Origin: Ancistrus triradiatus
Lineage: Eukaryota > Chordata > Actinopteri > Siluriformes > Loricariidae
Length of the DNA: 64,000 nucleotides
NCBI GenBank assembly: GCA_025084515.1
Contig: JAJAGP010000341.1
Location: forward strand, 1 to 64,000
Reading direction: 5' to 3'
This document shows, one piece after another, positions 50,807-63,264 of the stretch; the first letter of the stretch is position 1, and each line of letters opens with the position of its first letter. The notes beneath the pieces are model-generated. The model searched no databases and had not been told where the DNA came from. It was given only the letters and a program-made list of their open reading frames with translations. The translations under genes were made by a program, and so were the position numbers.

Positions 50807-51662
50807 AGATCTTGCACTGCCTGACTGAAGGAGGAACAGAAAGTCTCTGCAGGCTGGCGGCGTCTCTGACTGTCTCGGGGGGAAAGCAGAAGGAGTTGGA
50901 GGATAATGATTACGGAGGTGGACTGCGTGCGTGTGCAGTCCACAGGCGCTGCAGTCGGGATTCCCCCGCTGGCGCCGCGCGTCTGCCTGCGCTGACCCAC
51001 GGCCGCGTCCCAAACCGCATCCTACCTTCTCCATGCTGAGTCAAAATAGAACACCGCTGCTGGTTACTATGGGTACGGCACGCGGCGTCGTGCTCAATTT
51101 ACACCGACGATTTATTACAGCAGGATGCGGTGTGGTTTGGGAGGAACTTCGCCCTCTATTTTCACACCCGGTTCAGTTTTTGGGGAAGCCCTTCATTCAT
51201 CGAACCCCACTTGTATTTTTTTCTTTTTCTTTTCTTTTTTTTTTAAAAGAAGACCCTGAGTCATTAGTATGCACATATGAAAGGAAACGTTCCACCCATT
51301 CGAGGTCTGTCTAAACAAACACACAACACCACAGCAAAGAATAAAGCACTAGGTCGCACACAAACACTCGTCATTCTTAGACATGCCACTGTTCATGACA
51401 ATAATCAGTTACAATTAACCTCAGGTATTAAACCAGCTCAGGTGGCGTCATTGTTATGATTTTAACACCACTTTTCCTAGTCAGGGTTACAGGGGTCCGG
51501 TGTTTATTCCCAGGGAACACGGGGTGCAGATGTAAGCATGTTCTGAACTGGATACCAGTCCTTAAAGGGGCTAGGTAGGGGTCTTTGTTGCAGTGCCAAA
51601 AGATCCCCTAGGCAGCCTCCCCTCCCTCAGACAGTGCCTGCAACGCTGGGCCACCCAAATGC
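50807..51662. other. Unassigned sequence plus an interspersed repeat
   Basis: GC-rich 50820-51060 has open frames on both strands but no recognisable protein. 51460-51640 is a copy of the 'tcctagtcagggttacaggg' repeat. Confidence 0.45.
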
Positions 51663-51687
51663 CACCTACTACTACTACTTCTTCTTG

Positions 51688-51721
<34 letters not shown>

Positions 51722-51745
51722 AATGATTATTATTAATATTATTAT

Positions 51746-51780
<35 letters not shown>

Positions 51781-52091
51781 TTATTATTATTATTTTTATT
51801 ATGATTATTATTATTATTATTATTATTAATAATACTATTAATATTACTTGTACTATTATTATTATTTATATTACTACTACTTTTAATATTTTTACTGTTT
51901 ATTATTATTATTATTATTATTACTACCACCATAATGATTATTATTAATATTATTATTACTACTACTACTACTACTATTATTATTATTATTTTATTATTAT
52001 TATTATTATGATTAATAATACTATTATTACTATTTATATTACTAGTACTGTTATTATTTATATTATTACTACTTTTAATATTATTACTGTG

Positions 52092-52138
<47 letters not shown>

Positions 52139-52322
52139 AATGATTATTATTAATATTATTATTATTATTACTACTACTACTATTATTACTATTATTATTA
52201 TTATTATTATTAATAATAATAATAATATTATTACTATTTATATTACTAGTACTGTTATTATTATTTATTATTACTACTTTTAATATTATTACTATTATTA
52301 CTATTATTACTATTATTATTAT

Positions 52323-52366
<44 letters not shown>

Positions 52367-52512
52367 TTATTATTAATACTATTATTACTATTTATATTAC
52401 TAGTACTGTTATTATTTATATTATTACTACTTTTAATATTATTACTGTGGTTATTATTATTATTATTATTGTGACTACTATTATTCTACTTTTACTATTA
52501 TTATTATTAAAG
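51663..52512. repeat. ATT/ACT trinucleotide array with higher-order structure
   Basis: 850 bp almost wholly of ATT and ACT triplets. A composite block starting CCATAATGATTATTATTAAT recurs near 51719, 51929 and 52134, and TATTTATATTACTAGTACTG recurs near 52030, 52236 and 52389, giving a period close to 206 bp with one shortened unit. Ile/Thr/Tyr and Asn/Ser open frames are artefacts. Confidence 0.93.
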
Positions 52513-55053
52513 AATAAAAAAATAAGGTAGGTAAATATTGATATTGCTGCTTAATAAATAATAAACAATAATAAAATAAAATATAAAGTCAATTATTATA
52601 GCAGTAGGAACAACAGCAACAAAATTACTACTACTGACCCCTTTCTTTTCTAAAGTTTATATTGTTTTAGTTGTTTATGTATTTATTTATTTATTAACAA
52701 CATGTGAGCATCGATGGCTATATCAATAAAATACACACACGCGCTCACACTGGGCCAATTTGACAGACCCCAATTAACCGAACACATTTTTGGAATGTGG
52801 GCAGAAACCCATGCAGCAATGGGAAGAACATGCAAAATCCATGCAGAAGTGGGGATCTCTGGCACCAAGAATAGCCACTTACACTACAAAGCTGCCCTTT
52901 ATGTTGTTATTGCTATTATTACTACATTAAATGTGATAATAAATTCTTACATAAAGTGAATAATAAATAAGAATACTTAGCTTTTCTTGCTAGAAGAGCA
53001 GCCGGATCATTGAGGATGCTGCACCGGTGCAGAGCGGGATCGGTTAGTTTGGCGTAACTGTACGAACATGTAAGGACCGCGTACGAAGGAGCGTTTAGGA
53101 GCACGTTCGAGGATTTATCTACACACAGTGGTGTTTAAGAGCTCGGGCAGGATGCTGTGGAGCAGGACATTAATCTGAGGCTCAGAGCCATTAGGCCGAG
53201 TTCTGAAACGTAACGTAAACCGAGTCGAGTCTCATCACGTTGACATCTGAGAGACTCCTGAGGGGCGCCTTCGCTCGGCTCTCACGGAATCAGATGTGAG
53301 AACGCGCTGACATTTAGAGGGCTTAAGCCTGGCTTTGGGCTGAGGGTCACGACCCGTCTGTGATTACTTTATATTTAAAAGGTGAATGGCGATGAAACGT
53401 CACGCAGCGAACCCGAGCGCTGGACAGATGGCTAAAGCCGCCTGTGTGAACAGGGCACAGGAAGCACTTTGACCCCGGGCTCAGCGATGAGGTCGAAGGT
53501 CTTGGTCGGGTCTCTGAGGAGCCATGTGAGGGCAGAGATACAGAGCAGTCACTGGACTTCAGGATCAACAGAACCCCCGTACAGTACGGTGTGTGTGTGG
53601 TTTGTTTCTGTACTCGATTGCAAGAATGCAGTAAAATTTTCCTCTGTAACACCAACCAGGCCTATAAAAGCAGTGACCAGATAAAGCAAGCCGAGTTATG
53701 AAACAGTGTCACAAGAAAACTGAGGAAACACTTAAGAAATGCAGAGCGACACCGAATTCGCAGAACTCATGTGAAGCGAAAACCTCGTGGCTTTACTGTA
53801 CTCATTTTCAGAAAGACGTCTTGATTATGACAGACTGGGATTTCTGTGTTTGCTGCTAGAAACGAATAACTAAACAGAAAACGGGATAAACTTCCTTAGC
53901 ACACTAACGTAAGACATAAAACATTAGTCGTCAGGTCAGGAGCAATATTCCCAAATATTAAGATCTAGGAAATGCAAAGTCTAATTTTGAAATAAAATAT
54001 GTCTACGAAAAAAACATGTCACAGGAATTTTTTTCAAACACTTTCAGTTTATTTTTTATCAAATGTCCTTTATAAGGGACAATGGGACATGGTATAGTAT
54101 CATGGTTAAGACCTCGGACTTTAAAGCGAACAGCAACTAGCAGAAATCCAAACCAGCCCCAAAACGATTTCCTGTACCCCATGTTTTGTTGATAACAATA
54201 ACAAAGACCTTCTTAACGAGGACGGATCTTAACCTAGTACTGATTCCTCTCGGCTGTTTCCTCAATCGCATCCCACGCTATTTAAACCCCTTGTTTGAGT
54301 CGACCGGGTGAAGCCACGTGTACGGCGTTTAAATACTTTTGTCAGTGTTTGAGGACGGCCAGAGCGCACACGGAAAGGCTCGCGCTGACTTTGAGCGCGA
54401 GTTCAAACCTTTAATTTGTTTTGTTTGTTCAGTATCTGAGTTCATCTCTGCTCTCTGGTCCAGCCTGACATTAAATGATATGCTCTAGATGTGGCTGTAG
54501 AAAACAAGCAGCACTTATTAAAGTCGGAATCATCCATTGTGAGGTATTTCAGTCACTATGGATAAGGGGAAAAGGCTTCTAGGAGTCAGTTAGCAGTTTG
54601 TTACCTACGGGATCAATGTAAACTAGCTTATACTTTAGAAAATAAACTTTTGTCTGCATGCATTTGGCGCCCCCCCAACCCCCGCCCCCCCACTCCACAC
54701 AGACTTCAGAACATCATGATTGGCCGCTCATTCCAAAAGCAGGCACCAACTCCTCAGCGAAGCGTCACCCGGGGCAGAACACATTGTGTACATGTTACAC
54801 ACGGTGCTCCTCTGGTTCAGTCTCTACATGCTAAAACCCCGGTTACACAATAACAAGCCTTTGCTCTGAATGCAGGCATGTGAAAGAGCGAGCACTCTTT
54901 CAAATTACCGCAGTACTTTTATGTTCTCAGAGCTCAACATGTAATTACCTCCCATAATTACCCCCCGGATCTGCACAGAGAGGAGAGGAGAGGAGGCTGC
55001 TTCAGCCCCGAGGACACTCACCAGTGCAGAGTGGATGTGGAGATTGCAGTAAT
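52513..55053. other. Intergenic sequence with repeat fragments
   Basis: A minus-orientation interspersed repeat lies at 52745-52865 (GGGAAGAACATGCAAAATCC) and a SINE-like fragment at 54090-54160. The rest, including 53000-53800, looks unique; no exon was recognised. Confidence 0.45.
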
Positions 55054-55055
55054 GC

Positions 55056-55120
<65 letters not shown>
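55054..55120. repeat. (AC)n microsatellite, about 67 bp
   Basis: Pure AC run immediately before the CCCTAAA-like array. Confidence 0.97.
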
Positions 55121-55122
<2 letters not shown>

Positions 55123-55158
55123 CTGTTATTGGATTTTTGAGGTCCTGCGTTTCTCAGT

Positions 55159-56379
55159 AAAATATTACCCTAAAACAAATCCTAAATCTTACCCCAAACC
55201 ATAAGACAAATCCTTAATCATACCCGAAAGCTTTAAACAAATCTTACTCCAAACCTTTAAATAAATCCTAGATCTAACCCTAAACCAGGTACAAATACTA
55301 AGTCTTACCCTAAACCATAAAACAAATCCTAAATCTTACCCTAAACAAACCCTAAATTTCACCCTAAACCTTAAAACAAATCCTAAGTCTTGCTCTAAAC
55401 CCTAAAACAAATCCAAAATCTTACCCCAAACCATAAAACAAACCCTAAATTTCACCCTAAACCCTAAACCAGGTACAAATCCTAAGTCTTGCCCTAAATC
55501 ATAAAATGAATCCAAAATCTTACCCTAAACCTTAAAACAAATCCTAAGTCTTGCTCTAAACCTTAAAACAAATCCAAAATGTCACCCTAAATCTTTAACA
55601 AATCCTAAATCTTACCCCAAACCATAAACCAAACCCTAAATTTCACCTTAAATCTTTAAACAAATCATAAATCTTACCCTAAACCAAATTCTAAATCTTA
55701 CCCTAATCCTTAAAACAAATCCTAAATCTTACCCTAAACCAAATTCTAAATACCCTAAACCTTAAAACAAATCCTAAATTTTACCCTAAACCAAATCCTA
55801 AATCTTACTCTAAACCCTAAACCAAATCCTAAATCTTACTCTAAACCCTAAACCAAATCCTAAATCTTGCCCCAAACCTTAAAACAAATCCTAAATCTTG
55901 CCCCAAACCTTAAAACAAATCCTAAATCTTACTGTAAACCCTAAACCAAATCCTAAATCTTACCCCAAACCTTAAAAGAAATAAAAAATTTCACCCTAAA
56001 CCTTAAAACAAATCCTAAATCTTACCCTAAACCAAATCCTAAATCTTACCTCAAATCTTAAAACAAATTCTAAGTCTTGCTCTAAACCAGGTACAAATCC
56101 TAAATCTTGCCCCAAACCTTAAAACAAATCCTAAATCTTACCCCAAACCTTAAAACAAATCCTAAATCTTACCCTAAACCTTAAAACAAATCCTAAATTT
56201 CACCCCAAACCTTAAAACAAATCCTAAATTTCACCCCAAACCTTAAAACAAATCCTAAATTTCACCCCTAACCTTAAACCAAATCCTAAATCTTACCCTA
56301 AACCTTAAAACAAATCCTAAATCTTACCCTAAACCTAAGTCTTGCTCTAAACCAGGTACAAATCCTAAATCTTACCCTT
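55159..56379 (+). repeat. CCCTAAA-like minisatellite, about 31-bp unit, 1.2 kb
   Basis: Tandem variants of CCCTAAACCTTAAAACAAAT plus CCTAAATCTTA, roughly 40 units, all in one orientation, with some shortened and with local CCCTAAACCCTAAACC stretches. It resembles degenerate telomere-type repeats but the unit is not the vertebrate CCCTAA hexamer. Confidence 0.92.
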
Positions 56380-56811
56380 GTACAGGACATATTCTCTCCT
56401 TCACTGCCCTTTGTGAAAGGCTATAAATGAGGACAGCAGGTCTGAGTTAAGCAGGATGAGGTATAAGGTGTACCAATCCAAAATGGAATGTCCTCATATG
56501 GGGCCGCGGGGTCTCGGGAGGTTAAGGCTGTAGATTAAAGTGAGCTAAAAGAAGAGCAGCAGATGAAGAGGAAAGTGGCTAAAAATGGGAGACTGAGCTA
56601 ATAAACGCTCCTGTGAAGCCTTACCTGTGACAGAAGAAAGTGGTTCAAGACAGACATGCAGACAAGTGAAGCCCCTACTCCTCCCCCGTTTGTCTGATTG
56701 GGTGTCTGAGACGGGACACCATATGCCAGGCTGCAGGACGTAGAACAGGACCATGTACATTATTTTAAAGGTCTGCCCTGCGGTCACTATGAGTGCTGTG
56801 CAAAACAAATA

Positions 56812-57013
56812 CAGTACTGTGCAAAAGTCTTAGGCCACCGTTCGATTTGTTGTTTTAGAAACGATTTAACGACCATATAACACCTTGTCGACAATTGGAC
56901 CTAAATTTCCAAACTTGGCCATGTCACTCCTCTATTCTAATAGAGAGGCTGAGAAATAATGATATATGGAGTTCAATCTAATCTAAATGGTGGCCCAAGA
57001 CTTTTGTACACAC
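56812..57013. mobile_element. MITE, 'actgtgcaaaagtcttaggcc' family, copy 3 (short)
   Basis: CAGTACTGTGCAAAAGTCTT after TA, ending TGGCCCAAGACTTTTGTACA. About 200 bp: the interior is reduced, keeping only the GAGAAATAATGATATATGG block. Confidence 0.8.
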
Positions 57014-57514
57014 CCAGAGCGAGAGTCAAGTCTAAGATCTCCCAGTTTAAATAAAACGTGCTACTGCGCAGAAACAAACAGAGTATGTTAAGTGGGACTG
57101 AAGTGTCAGACTGAACGTCAGTCGGAGAAGGTGACGAGATTCACACGTAATTACTGCGTTAGTTCTGAAGGCTCCGTTATTTCTGCGCCAAATCAAAACA
57201 AGGAGTGTCGAGTACAAGTGAGAACGAGGAATCAGGCCCAGGGTCTGTCAGTTCTCCAGAGTAAATAATTATTAATTATTATTATATTACAGTCTTGGAA
57301 GCTAATGATGGTGATGATCGTTTCCCTTCTTCTCTTCAACTTAATCACCACAAAGTCACCTGAATATAGAAAACATCCATTCGATTACTTTTTATTATTA
57401 AATGAAAACATTATAATGATAATTCCAGATTTTTCAGACATGTTAAATCCACCCGTTTCAAGAACAGTGGAAAAAAACAACAAAAGAACAATTTTACTCT
57501 ACAGCATATGAGAC

Positions 57515-57680
57515 GGGCAACATGTTCGGCGCACTGGTTAATGCTCTTGCCTCAAATTTCCAGAGACCCAGGTTCGAATCCCGACCCAGCCACTACCTGT
57601 GAGGAGTTTGCATGTTCTCTCCAGGTAGTTCACACCTTGCCCTTCGTGACCCTGAATTGGATTAAGCAGGTAAGTGAGCA
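57515..57680 (+). repeat. Interspersed repeat (gagtttgcatgttctc family)
   Basis: CTCTTGCCTCAAATTTCC, GGTTCGAATCCCGACCCAGC, GAGGAGTTTGCATGTTCTCT, and a GATTAAGCAGGT end in order, the standard layout of this fish repeat. Confidence 0.75.
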
Positions 57681-58890
57681 TCATCGATACATTAATTCAG
57701 GTACCATATGCTATTAACTAATCCGAAGAGTGTAATCCAACCAAACCCCAAGGCAACACACACACACACACACACAAAGCAAGGACAGAAAGAATTACCG
57801 TCTTAGTTTGATATACTTACATTTTATTATTATTACTTCTGTTCTTCCATCCATTGTTACCTGAGTGAGTAGTAACATTCTGCCGCTTCATTTCCTCAGG
57901 TTACATTTCAATGGACAAAATCAAACCTACATACAAAAGGTACACCGCGTCCGAGACGTAATAGCAGAACCAAAAGTGACAAAATGGCGACGATGCGTCA
58001 CAGGTGCTTCAGGATGCTACCAAAAAAAGCATGTGTGCATTCGATATAAATTGGGACCAAGAAGAAGCGATCTGTGACGAACGTAAGCCAAGCGGACGTG
58101 TAAAAGGAACGTACTCGACTGCAAGGTGCCACGAAAAGAAACAGAACTGCACTGCACTCATTAGATGGGTTCAAACGCGACTCCAAAAACATGAAACAAA
58201 AATAACGAAGACGTCTTAGAAGGCAGCGAATAACATGCCGTCTCTATTTTAATGCACATGCGTTCATTCCCAATATATGGACTTATCAATGCTATATACC
58301 GACACACAAAGGAAATCACAAAGAACTTGTATAGATTTTACAGATATCTAAAATAGGTTTCGTATTTGTTTTATAGATGGAACATATTTGGGATAACTTA
58401 AATTTAAAGAGAAAAACTGCACAAACGCGTTCTTAAAAACGGGTTCTTCATGGTTCAAGAAAACAATCCTATCAATCAATAAATAAATCTTAATTCAACA
58501 CAACCATAAAAACAGGCAAGAAGGACTGATTGGACGCAAACCCACACTTAGAACCAAGGATAATAATCAGACGAGGAGATTTTGGCTTAAGTTCCTCCAT
58601 AAACCAAATTAAGATCTGAAGCGCTGCCTGAAATCCAGGACGCATGGAAATTTAGAAATGAGGACCAACCCCATTTTTCCCACCCTTTATATATTCTGAC
58701 CTGTTTAAACAACCCACGCCCTCTGAAACACAAACAAGCGATCACATTGTAATCAGGGCCAAGAGGAAAAAAGCAGTAAACCAGTTACAAGCTAGAGCAG
58801 AACTGCTGACTACCACTCCCAGAATTCAGTGCAGCTGCGCCCGGGTGACTCCTTGTGCAGTAACGAAGCAGGGTTTGGATGGACACGCCC

Positions 58891-58896
58891 TTTATT
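58891..58896 (-). terminator. dym: Candidate dym poly(A) signal AATAAA
   Basis: AATAAA is read on the minus strand about 195 nt after the dym stop codon. Cleavage would fall about 10-30 nt further left. Confidence 0.5.
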
Positions 58897-59090
58897 CCTC
58901 ACCTGGACTGGGGTGCGATGGTGGATCGTGGAAGCCCGGACTCCGAAAATGAGGAAGCAAAATGGGAAGTGCAGGAAAAAAAAGTCCTAATCATTCTCAG
59001 TCCCAAGAGGCACTTCCAGCAGAGACATGTGCAGGCGTCTTACACGTCAGACACGAGGTGAAGGTCCGCACGCCGACCCGGCTCCTGCTC
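58897..59090 (-). other. dym: dym 3' UTR (inferred)
   Basis: This is the stretch between the dym stop and the first AATAAA on the gene strand, about 195 nt. It is unique sequence with no obvious repeat. Confidence 0.5.
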
Positions 59091-59240
59091 TCAGGCAGAG
59101 TCCATGCTGAACAGCTCAATGCCCTGCGAGTTCCAGTACAGACCCACTCCCGAATTGAAGACCAACGACCAAACGTAGGGGATGAAGAAATCCTCAGGCT
59201 GGTCTTCCTCCACGTACTTGAACTTCAGCTCTGGAAACTT
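59091..59240 (-). CDS. dym: Dymeclin, last coding exon (C-terminal 49 residues)
   Basis: The acceptor TTTGCAG|AAG is followed by 49 codons and TGA (59093-59091). The peptide begins KFPELKFKYVEEDQPEDF, continues FFIPYVWSLVFNSGVGLYWN and ends LFSMDSA. This matches the dymeclin C-terminus (human ends LFTMDSD). Dymeclin is a Golgi-associated, N-myristoylated protein needed for secretory organisation; human loss causes Dyggve-Melchior-Clausen dysplasia. Upstream exons (about 16 in human) should lie to the right of the window; I found none in 59.24-64 kb. The orientation puts the dym 3' end toward the smad7 promoter, as in human. The first codon is read in phase 0. Confidence 0.95.
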   Translation of the reverse strand, partial: KFPELKFKYVEEDQPEDFFIPYVWSLVFNSGVGLYWNSQGIELFSMDSA

Positions 59241-59580
59241 CTGCAAATACAAACAAATTCATTCATATATGCGGTGCAGAAGTTTTGAGACGACTGGTTA
59301 AAACCTGGGGGCACTCCCGGTGTCAGGTGACAGACCCGGCTCCTACCCCAAGGAGCGCCGAGAACATTCAAATGGGGACGGAAACAAACCAACATCTGGA
59401 CTAAAACTGAACTAAAAGCTCACCTTGCCCGAGGTGGGATACAAACCAGAGCAGCGCCGAACTGAGAATGAGTGCTCTTCTGCTGGGTGAAACTTTCGTA
59501 TACCAACCATAATAATCATTATATTAAAGTAAAAAAACCTGCCTGTATCGTATCGACAGTTGTGCACTGGAAATGAAACC

Positions 59581-59581
<1 letters not shown>

Positions 59582-59617
<36 letters not shown>
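59582..59617. repeat. (ATT)n microsatellite
   Basis: Pure ATT run in the dym last intron. Confidence 0.96.
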
Positions 59618-59618
<1 letters not shown>

Positions 59619-61820
59619 TGCCAGCCTTTTCGCGACTTTACCAGTTAACACTGAATAACATACTAGGTCATGCTAAGGCATCTCAGTCCTGGTCCGTTTA
59701 GTCTCTGATCTGATTACGCCATCCACCATTCAGATAAATAAACTTTGCCACTCTTAGGTAACAGTTAATCTCAACATACTGAGGTTTTCATCTAAATAAA
59801 TCTCTTAAACCACAAGGATCTGGAACGGGAGCTACAAGTTCATACACGAGCACGACAGCGAGCCTGCCCTGTGGAACCAGCAACTTCTCCAATAGAAACT
59901 TGGGGTTGCAGGTTTTCTTGTAGATCTTCGTGCATTATATCTGAATATGAAATACTTAAGCATATATGCTTTTAATTTATACAACAGCTGTCGAGAAAAA
60001 AGTCACAAGTGCCATCTTTTTGGCGGCCATTTGCTAGCCCTCTGCCAGGGTGACCTGGGTTTGAGTTACGCTGAGCCGGGTCTGGCATTACACGGGCACA
60101 ATTGGCCATCATTGAGGGAAGACCAAGGGTGGAGCCAGTCTGGGAACGTAGTAAGGGTAGTAATTCAGGTACAGTAAGAATGTAAAACCACACTCGGCTT
60201 CTTGCTCTCAGACGTCCTTGCTTGTGTCCAGATGTTACTGGACTTGAGATTTGTCTTGCTGACAAATGCCTCGTTTTGCCCTTGCACAATACCTCCAACG
60301 TCCTACTGACCTCCACACGTCTCATGAGAACAGAGCTATTTAAAGCCAGAGTTTGAGGAATCTGAAGTTCTATGAAAGGTTTGCTAAAGAACAAGCCAGC
60401 TGCTGGTGCCGTCGGTGTCCGCACACCACCCCCTGACATACAGCCCGAGGGAGTGCTGGCTCCAGATGTTTGTTTACCTCTGATAACGCTTTAAACGGGA
60501 CAAACAGCTTACCAAGCTTTCCTCGCTGATACGCTTCGGTTCCCCTAAACTCTCACGTTCTGCTCGGAAGTTAGCAAAGTCATCTCCCTTTGCCCCGGGG
60601 TATCTCTAGACTTTATCATAAAGTGCACGTTCTAATTAGGACGTTCGGCTGTTTGGTGGCACGCCCACTGCTGAAAGCCGCATAAATCAAGCACACAGTC
60701 GAGCAAGTTCCACAGAGAGGCAGAAGAATGCAAGGGTTGTACTGCAGTGATCTGGCAACATCGCAAACTGCCACCTTTATAGGAATGTCAGTCCGGAAAC
60801 TGAGTGCCAGACCGACTTTAGAAGCACAAACATTGGCTGGCATGGGGTAAAGCAATGAAATCACCCATTATCATTCAAAAAACGTATCATACCCCAATCA
60901 TACCCACGTCTAAACCCTTATCAATCCAGCACCCGTCGTCCGTGTTAATGAACATAAACGATCCTTTAATACACTGCTAATTTTGCTGGCGAGATCAAAT
61001 CACGTGCCAGAAGGTCGACGGCTTCTCTTTAGGATCAGGCTCAACCCGAGCCGATGCCAGGTGGGTGGCGGCCAGAGCGCCAGCAGGTAGGCGGCCCGGC
61101 TCCATCAATAATGCACCACCGGCCGATCAGATTGCTGAAGAACGCAGCGCTTCAGACGCAGCCTGCCTCAACTCGCTTTCATCTGTCCACATGGTGAGAG
61201 ATGAAATCAGCCAGAGCTTTCCACAGCGCCCCGGTCCACGCCAAGCCTCCATTCAGCAGCCCTGAGGGTATGGGCTCTCCTCTTACACAACACAGACAGG
61301 AGCGTCTGCCACGCCACTGGGGCATGCAGGGGCAAAAGGTTAAGTACAAAAACGACACTCCACCCTTCAGCACTGGAGCCGTGGTCAAAACAGACCTCTT
61401 GGTTGAAGCAGGTTCCCGATGTAAAGTCTCGTGAAAGACGACCAAGTGAAACCTAAGACCAATTTAACATTGGAAATGATGATTTTTAGTTCCAGCATAA
61501 AGTCGTGAACTCCGCTGACCAACCCAAACTCGCACAGCCATGTCGGAATGATGACCTCATCACAACTGCAGTGGGGACGATGAAATCATGGACATTCTTC
61601 GCATACTTGAGTCATTCTGCCAACATGCCAACTCAAGGACCAGTTGTTTACCATGAGCATTACAATGTCCCGACGTTTGGTTGTTAACACAGGGACTACG
61701 ACTCAAATGTGGTACAGCTCTAACAATTTTTCGTAACTTATTTCATCAGGATGAAGTCAACAACAGGTCCCAGATCTCCAAGCCAGAACTATCCACTTTA
61801 TAAATGGATAACTGAGATGA

Positions 61821-61990
61821 TAAGGGACTATGGACCAGAAGGTCCAGCGTTCAAATCCCGCCTCTGCCAAGCTGCCACTGTTGGGTCCTTGAGCAAGACC
61901 CTTAACCCACAATTGCTTGGATTATAAGGTTGTGTCGATTGGAAGTCGCTCTGGATAAGGGCGTCTGTTAAATGCTATAAATGTAAATAA
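61821..61990 (+). repeat. tRNA-derived SINE (V-SINE/HE1-like), best copy
   Basis: B-box-like GCGTTCAAATCCCG, then GGGTCCTTGAGCAAGACCC, and the tail GTCGCTCTGGATAAGGGCGT followed by CTGTTAAATGCTATAAATG. This is the least diverged SINE in the window. Confidence 0.85.
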
Positions 61991-62928
61991 GCTCAGCTTA
62001 TGGCCCCGGTGTAGGCCATAACGGATTCTACATTGGCCACTCCTAAAGTACAGGATCTCTCGGTCATAACGAGGCTCGCTCGGAAACGTTCTGACCTGAT
62101 CCAGAGACGATTCTCACACTGCTACGGACGTGGAACGAGCCCTAAAATGGTCCGCATGTCCCCTGGTTCCCTTTCCTAAAATATAGAGACGCTCTGTCCT
62201 TCATCCGTGTACAGACGAGAGGAACTATACACAGGCATTCTGAAACCGCAGCGTTTCCTAGGAAGTGCAGAGTGAAACGGAGCCTGGCAGAACTGGCTCA
62301 CGACTGGCTGCGATCCAAGGTCGCTACCTTCCTCGCAGACAGACGTGCAGAGTTCAGAAACGTGCAGGTCAACGACCCGGACCGGGCGGTGTACACCGTG
62401 TCCTGTCGTGTGTTTGTAGGGATTCGGTCTTTCACCGCCCCCGTATGAGCATAACGACATGACAAAATGGCAGCGGCACCACCAAATTCTGAATGCGGCC
62501 TTTCTTCGTGTTTACGCATTCGCAGGTTTGGATACGGATTGATTGCGTGTTTGCGCGGGCGCAGAGGTCACGGGCAGAGCTGTGGGGAAGCTGGATTGCA
62601 GAAGTCACCCTGCTCTTCTGGAGGAGCCAGACTGTCTCTGTCTTATCAGTACAGAACACACACACACACACACACACACAGCTGGCCCATTCCACTGGCT
62701 GTGTCACCCTGGCCACGACACACTGCCGTCTCTGTTGTTCAGTCTGGCCATTCAGGCTGGACGTCTCCACGTCTGTATACGCAACTGTTCCTGTGTGTGT
62801 GTCACAATAAGGGCACACTGTACCAGGGCAGCACGGCAGAACCTCCCACTCGAGCTCTCCCCCTCCCCCTCGGGACCCTAATACTCATGGAGCAGCTACT
62901 GTGCTCATGTGTGTGAGTACATCTGTCT

Positions 62929-62936
62929 GTCTAGAC
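62929..62936. promoter_or_regulatory. GTCTAGAC palindrome in dym intron (possible SMAD element)
   Basis: CTGTCTGTCTAGAC: the palindrome is preceded by an additional GTCT half-site, giving three SMAD half-sites in 12 bp. Confidence 0.3.
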
Positions 62937-63264
62937 AAGCGTTTCTCCATTTCAGTACCCATGAGACTACACACACACACACACACACACACAGAGCCTA
63001 GATAATCTTTGCTTACTACGCACAGAATTATTTCGGTCTGCTTATGTGCTGATATCCAGGCAGACTCTCGGCTTCATTAATCAGCTCTGTACCTGTCAGG
63101 ATCACCTGCCTAGAGATGTGTTAGCTACAAACGGACCGATCGGCTGATGTCTGAAGGAGATGTTGGGATGCCAGCGCTAGCAGATTCAGTTCACCTACTT
63201 ATCATACCTCCTTATCGCCGCTGTGTCAGTTAGCCGCCGATTTAAAGGGCTGATCTCAAACTAT

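Larger units (their letters stand above)
56380..58890. other. Intergenic sequence between the array and the dym 3' end
   Basis: It contains a MITE (56812-57013), an interspersed repeat (57515-57680) and an AC run (57756-57777); the rest is unique. No gene was recognised. Confidence 0.5.

Noticed and set aside
51675..52283. Poly-Ile/Thr/Tyr and poly-Asn/Ser open frames
   Set aside because: Direct translations of the ATT/ACT array.
51663..56379. CRISPR array or prokaryotic repeat
   Set aside because: The regular repeats are contiguous minisatellites without unique spacers, in vertebrate DNA.
62240..62450. An open plus-strand stretch reading ELAHDWLRSKVATFLADRR and onward
   Set aside because: It looks protein-like and has about 70 codons without a stop, but it has no start, no convincing splice sites, no match I can name, and lies on the opposite strand inside a dym intron. 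Worth a BLASTX, but not annotated.
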